Shown here: positions 59,901 to 64,000 of the stretch, piece by piece
Position numbering within the stretch: position 1 is the first letter of the stretch
How the letters are laid out: every line of letters starts with the position of its first letter
NCBI GenBank assembly: GCA_017562135.1
Contig: QEYB01001385.1
Coordinates: forward strand, 186,001 to 250,000
From: Dipylidium caninum
Lineage: Eukaryota > Platyhelminthes > Cestoda > Cyclophyllidea > Dipylidiidae
Length of the DNA stretch: 64,000 nucleotides
Direction: 5' to 3'
The notes under the pieces: model-generated
Database searches by the model: none
What the model saw: the letters and a program-made list of their open reading frames with translations, nothing else
Told to the model about the DNA's origin: nothing
Made by a program: the position numbers and the translations under genes

Positions 59901-61088
59901 AAGGCGATTCCAAAAAAGATTTGCCTCGCAACCCCTACTTTGACGCTCATCCAAATCCGAGTTAATCCAATTTGTTGGATTTCAGCGGAAGGAGAAGAGA
60001 TTCAGACTATCCATCAACACAGACTTAGTGCCATCAGTCCCACCCACACAGGCCTTTCACTTCGTGTAATTTGAAGCACTTTGAGTACTTTTGGCCCGCC
60101 TCCCATCCCCATTCGGTCAGAGATTGTGAGGCTGTCTGGCCAGGCTGATAAAACATGAGTTTGTGACTCAACACTACTCACTTTTTGCCCATTAGTCGAC
60201 ACCGTTGACACACGAAAAGTCTGTTTGGAGGAGTTCTTACCCCTCATCCCGGTGGGTGTAACGGTTTATGAGTGCGTCCGTGAGGACGGACGCAAAGTCC
60301 ATTGAATGGAGGCGCATCAACTTGACCTTTCCGTGTCAGTCCATCGACAGCAGTTGAGTGGTGCTGATGACAATAGGCTCCGCCAATGTCACTTCCTCAG
60401 CCGCCAACAGAAATGTCTTACCTGCCAGTGATCAATCATCCTTCCAGGAATCTTCTAAAGCCTCGTTGTCGAGAATTTCGTCTAGCTTCTGTTAGGCGTG
60501 AGCTTAAAAGTACTCGAAAAGAAAATTTTCTCCCGAAAATTACCCTTATTGATGACTTTTGTGGTCATTTCTCCTCTCATTTCACCTTCCTAAAGTCTAC
60601 TGCTTTCCACTTTCCTCTGGTATCCGCTTCATCAAATTAGACGAAACCATTTCGAGGTAGCTGTCAGCGGCATGAAGGTAGTAGAATCAACTTGTGACAA
60701 GTGACTGCCTCGCCTCGTGTGCCACCAGATGCCCAGGTTCCCTTTGGTTCCCCTTATAGTCACAGCCATCGTAAATCTTCTGTAGACGTGCTCGAAGGCT
60801 TCTGCTTCGGCGGGGGAAGGATGGGGTGGTAGTGATCACGCGCATAATGCGATTATTCCACTTCAATAATCACGACTCCTTACCAAAATGGAAATATTCA
60901 GTGAAGAGGAGTGTGAGTAAATTGTCAAGCTTGGGTTAGTTCCTTCCCGGTGGGGTGTTTTTGTCAAATCTCATCATGTCGACCAACTATCTTTAGACTT
61001 GTCGCGAAAAGAGCCACGTTAGTGAGAGAAAAAAAAACAAGCCTCAGGAATTTCATTCAGTCCATGTTTGTTTTTCATTCCCTACCAA

Positions 61089-61214
61089 TTCATCCATCCA
61101 TCTACCCATCTCTCCTCCCTTCCTCTCTCTTTTCCACACCTTTTCCTTCTTTTTCTTTCTCTCGCTCTCGCTTCCTTCTTCTCCTTTCGCCTCCCTTTTC
61201 CCTCTCACTCACCT
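61089..61214 (+). repeat. Polypyrimidine (CT-rich) tract
   Basis: Roughly 125 nt almost free of G on the + strand (tctcctcccttcctctctct and similar), a possible triplex-forming element inside the netrin intron. Confidence 0.7.
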
Positions 61215-64000
61215 TACCGTCCTCGGCGCCTCGTATCGGCTGCCCTTTGGGCCTTCGAAATGCTAGGGTGAATGCCTGAAGATCTTTTTACCTAGTCAGC
61301 GGCCAGTATTTAAAGATAAGTTGGGACTTTTTTGTTGCTTCGTTGGAGGGAATGAAAAAAAAACAGAAGGACTGAACTTCTGTAGATGTATGGCTCAATC
61401 TAATGTGGTTTTTTAGCATTCCTTCAAGCCGCTCCATCAGATCACGACTGGGCCTCCGAATTCTTGCGTAACCCACTTGTAATGATAAGCCTCGGAGTCT
61501 CTGATTAACCTTTCCTCACACATCCCCTTCAAGTCAGTCAGCTCAGTCGGTGCCTTGGCTCTCCTTTCGCCTCGTCTCCCTCCTCTTCCACAAACTATCT
61601 TCCTCTTCCGACATGTTTGCTGTCACTTTGACCATTAGCGGCTGGTCATCACAAAACCCTGTCCCTCCCTTTTCTGTCTAGCCAGTCTTGCGTTCCTCGA
61701 CAACTCTCTCCTTCCCTCTAATACTCATTTAGGCATCTTTGTCCACCAATCAACCCATCCGGTCTTTACTTTCGGAAGACTCGTCAAATGACCTCCCTAA
61801 AACAATTCTGTTTGTTGTCAGGCACATGTCATTATTGTCGATGGCACCTCGTCATTTGCAGTTTTCCCACAAATTGAGCTGGTGAATGCTGAAAGAGGAC
61901 AAAATTTTGAAGGATGTGGATACCAGTACGGGTGGTAAAAAACCCACATTAGTCTTTCATTCGCGTGACTTTTGATCCGGGCGGGAATCGCTTTTTCCCT
62001 GCTTCACTTCAAACCTCCTCCTTTTTCGCAGCCACCAACAAACAAAAAAACTACCGTGTGTACTTTTTCATGTCAAATAAACTTTGCTTTTATCCGGGGA
62101 GGAGTGGGGGAAGGAGTTGCACCATTTGCAGTAAAAGGTGTTGTTTTTTGACAAGTTTCATATTTCTACAAGGATAAGAAATCATTGTCGTGTTAAATGG
62201 GGAAAGGTGTCTCAGCCAGTTGCCAACTGTCAGCGGGAGTGACAGCTGCCACGTTCACGCCTCGTCTTCGGCCGGGGGGCATTCTGTTTGACCTGATGAT
62301 GCTGGGCGAACGTCCCTCCGCCTGTCCGCCCACCCCCCGCGCGACCGCCACCCACCGTGCGTGTGTGCAGCGGTTGCTACGGCTTTTACGAGATATAGAA
62401 CTTGACCCTGGTGTCAATTCCTCATCAATTAGCGCGGTTTTTGCGCTCTGACCTTAAAATAGCCCGCAGGAAGATAATAAAAGTATGCATTGGATAACTT
62501 AAAACATATCGCTTTAGCTATAACTGCGGAAAACTTCAATCCTTCGATGCACCCAATTGCAAATTCAGCGGAGTTATCAACTGGGGCGGGGGAAATAGGA
62601 CAGGGAATTGGTAGCTGCTCATGGACATCTAAGACGGCGCATGAATTCAAAAGGTCTGCTCGCGGTGTGGGTATGGGCGGCAGGCGGTAAATGGACACCC
62701 GTCAAGGAAGAACCCTGTTCTTTTTTTTCACTCCTGGTTTGTGTGAGGCATTCTGTCAGAGGCGTCTTTTTCCTGCCTCCCAGCAAAACATCTCAGTAGC
62801 ACCTGGCGGCGTTGAGTCAATAGAATGACACTTGCAACCATTCCAGTGCGTGTGGCAGAGCGTCTCGAAAAGGTGATTAGCGCCTGTACAGGACGGTGTT
62901 GTAGGCACAATGCTGCCCACGGAGCCACTTAGTCCTCTGTTTCATCACCTTGGCACCAGGGATTTGCTGTCTTTAACATGGCTTTGCGCTTAGGCTCCTG
63001 ACATTTACCCAAGTCATTACTTAAGGCAGCTTACTAAATCATCTTCGTCCTCGCTGTCTCAGGAGGCAGTCTGTAGCAGTTCCGACCACCCCACACACTC
63101 GAACTGTCATCGAACTTAACGTCGACATGGCATCGGAAGTTAAGGCACAGCGTCTACTACCACATCAACTTCAGCATTCAGCCTATGCTAGGCCGAATTT
63201 AGTTGATTCTCTCGCCAAACAGATATATTCTTTCATTCCGACTGAAGATGTCAGTATCCTCAAATGCCTATTTCATCAACCGCCCCAAGCGGTGGCACTT
63301 GAGGCACTTCTTCCAACTACCCCTCAATTGGAAGCTGCTCTTCCCTTCTTGGATTCTTTTTCGTGAACTTTCATCTCATAACTCGATGCATCACTCGCGA
63401 AACCAAATGACTGGACAACTGATTCTCATGTTTGACAGGCGAAAGAACGTGTCTATCCCTAGACATGAATGGAGTTTAATCATCAACAGCTCCTTCGGCG
63501 TCGTGATATCCACGTGACATTGGGGAGAGAGGACTTTCGATAGGTCTTCCTTCTTCTTTACAGTCGCCTAAATTTAAGACTGATAGAAGGCTCCCCAACC
63601 ACATTTGTGTCACGGAGTCACCCAAACCTCTTTCCCGAATCCTTTTGCTTAAGTAGGACGAAAATACTCTCCTTTCAAACATGAGTGAAAAGGCATTTCA
63701 GGCACTTCAGTGATATTCTTTGTGGAGGATAATTTTGTTCCAAACGTTCTGGAGGACAAAATGCGATCCGAGAAATTCACGAGTCTGTTACTTTTAGAGT
63801 TGGTTCCGCTTTGTCTATTGTCCTTCGGCTCTAATCCCTTTCGCAAACTGAATTCCAGTCTTGTGGATTCAGAACTGCTTACCTTAGAAGTATGTAAAGG
63901 GCTGCAACATTCCAGAGCTAGGCCATGTGGATGCTCGATGGAACACTCCTCGTAGTGTCATCCTCCACATTTTATACTTCCCTCTTTCACGGTTCATGTC

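Larger units (their letters stand above)
54891..64000 (+). other. Netrin first intron (at least 9.1 kb), right end outside window
   Basis: No further LE or NTR exon is recognisable up to the window end, so this is read as one long intron. It has higher G+C than the ankyrin introns and holds G-rich, GAA and CT-rich tracts listed separately. Long open frames on both strands (for example 55753-56394) lack ATGs or family resemblance. Confidence 0.55.

Noticed and set aside
62197..62451. 84-codon ATG-started frame near the right end
   Set aside because: Arg/Pro-rich with overlapping open frames on the other strand, and no motif. Probably chance in G+C-rich DNA.
1..64000. tRNA, rRNA, CRISPR arrays, intact transposons
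   Set aside because: I looked for tRNA TpsiC-arm signatures, rRNA cores, spaced direct repeats and transposase or reverse transcriptase motifs by eye and saw none that I could support. A tRNAscan and a repeat-masker run would be decisive.

Overview
The window is eukaryotic nuclear DNA and looks like a parasitic flatworm, most probably a tapeworm (cestode). The evidence is AT-rich introns, exons that join only through phase-consistent GT..AG (once GC..AG) splices, several very short introns (33, 46, 49 and 73 nt), and a Cu/Zn superoxide dismutase of the cestode kind. The lineage call is inference; no search was run. Exon borders below were read by eye from splice signals, reading-frame continuity and remembered family similarity.

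Region by region: (1) 1-28.3 kb, + strand: the middle and 3' part of an ankyrin gene, 20 exons joining into one open frame of 1,456 codons plus stop. In order they encode about ten ANK repeats, an acidic/Ser-rich linker, two ZU5 domains, the UPA domain, a death domain and a variable tail. The 5' end lies left of the window. (2) 29.0-31.1 kb, + strand: four further coding exons in a chain with no ATG in the first one. They are phase-compatible with upstream ankyrin donors, so they are best explained as an alternative long ankyrin C-terminus, or else as a separate short gene. (3) 32.8-34.0 kb, - strand: a complete three-exon cytosolic Cu/Zn superoxide dismutase of 152 residues. (4) 36.7-46.1 kb, + strand: a long-form RNase Z (ELAC2 family, tRNA 3' processing) in about 18 exons, with the HxHxDH motif in the C-terminal half and two stretches where the exon structure is unsettled. 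(5) 53.6-54.9 kb, + strand: the large first coding exon of a netrin (signal peptide, laminin N-terminal domain, first laminin-EGF repeat). The rest of that gene lies right of the window. The last 9 kb is its first intron or non-coding sequence, richer in G+C and with G-rich, CT-rich and GAA tracts.

The genes are functionally unrelated neighbours, as is normal for an animal genome: membrane skeleton adaptor, antioxidant enzyme, tRNA processing nuclease and axon-guidance cue. I saw no rRNA, tRNA, CRISPR array or intact mobile element. Nothing here is convincingly a new biological system. The most interesting points are the two alternative ankyrin tails, the 30-nt symmetric microexons, the tiny introns and GC-AG intron of RNase Z, and an expanded acidic loop in the netrin laminin domain.
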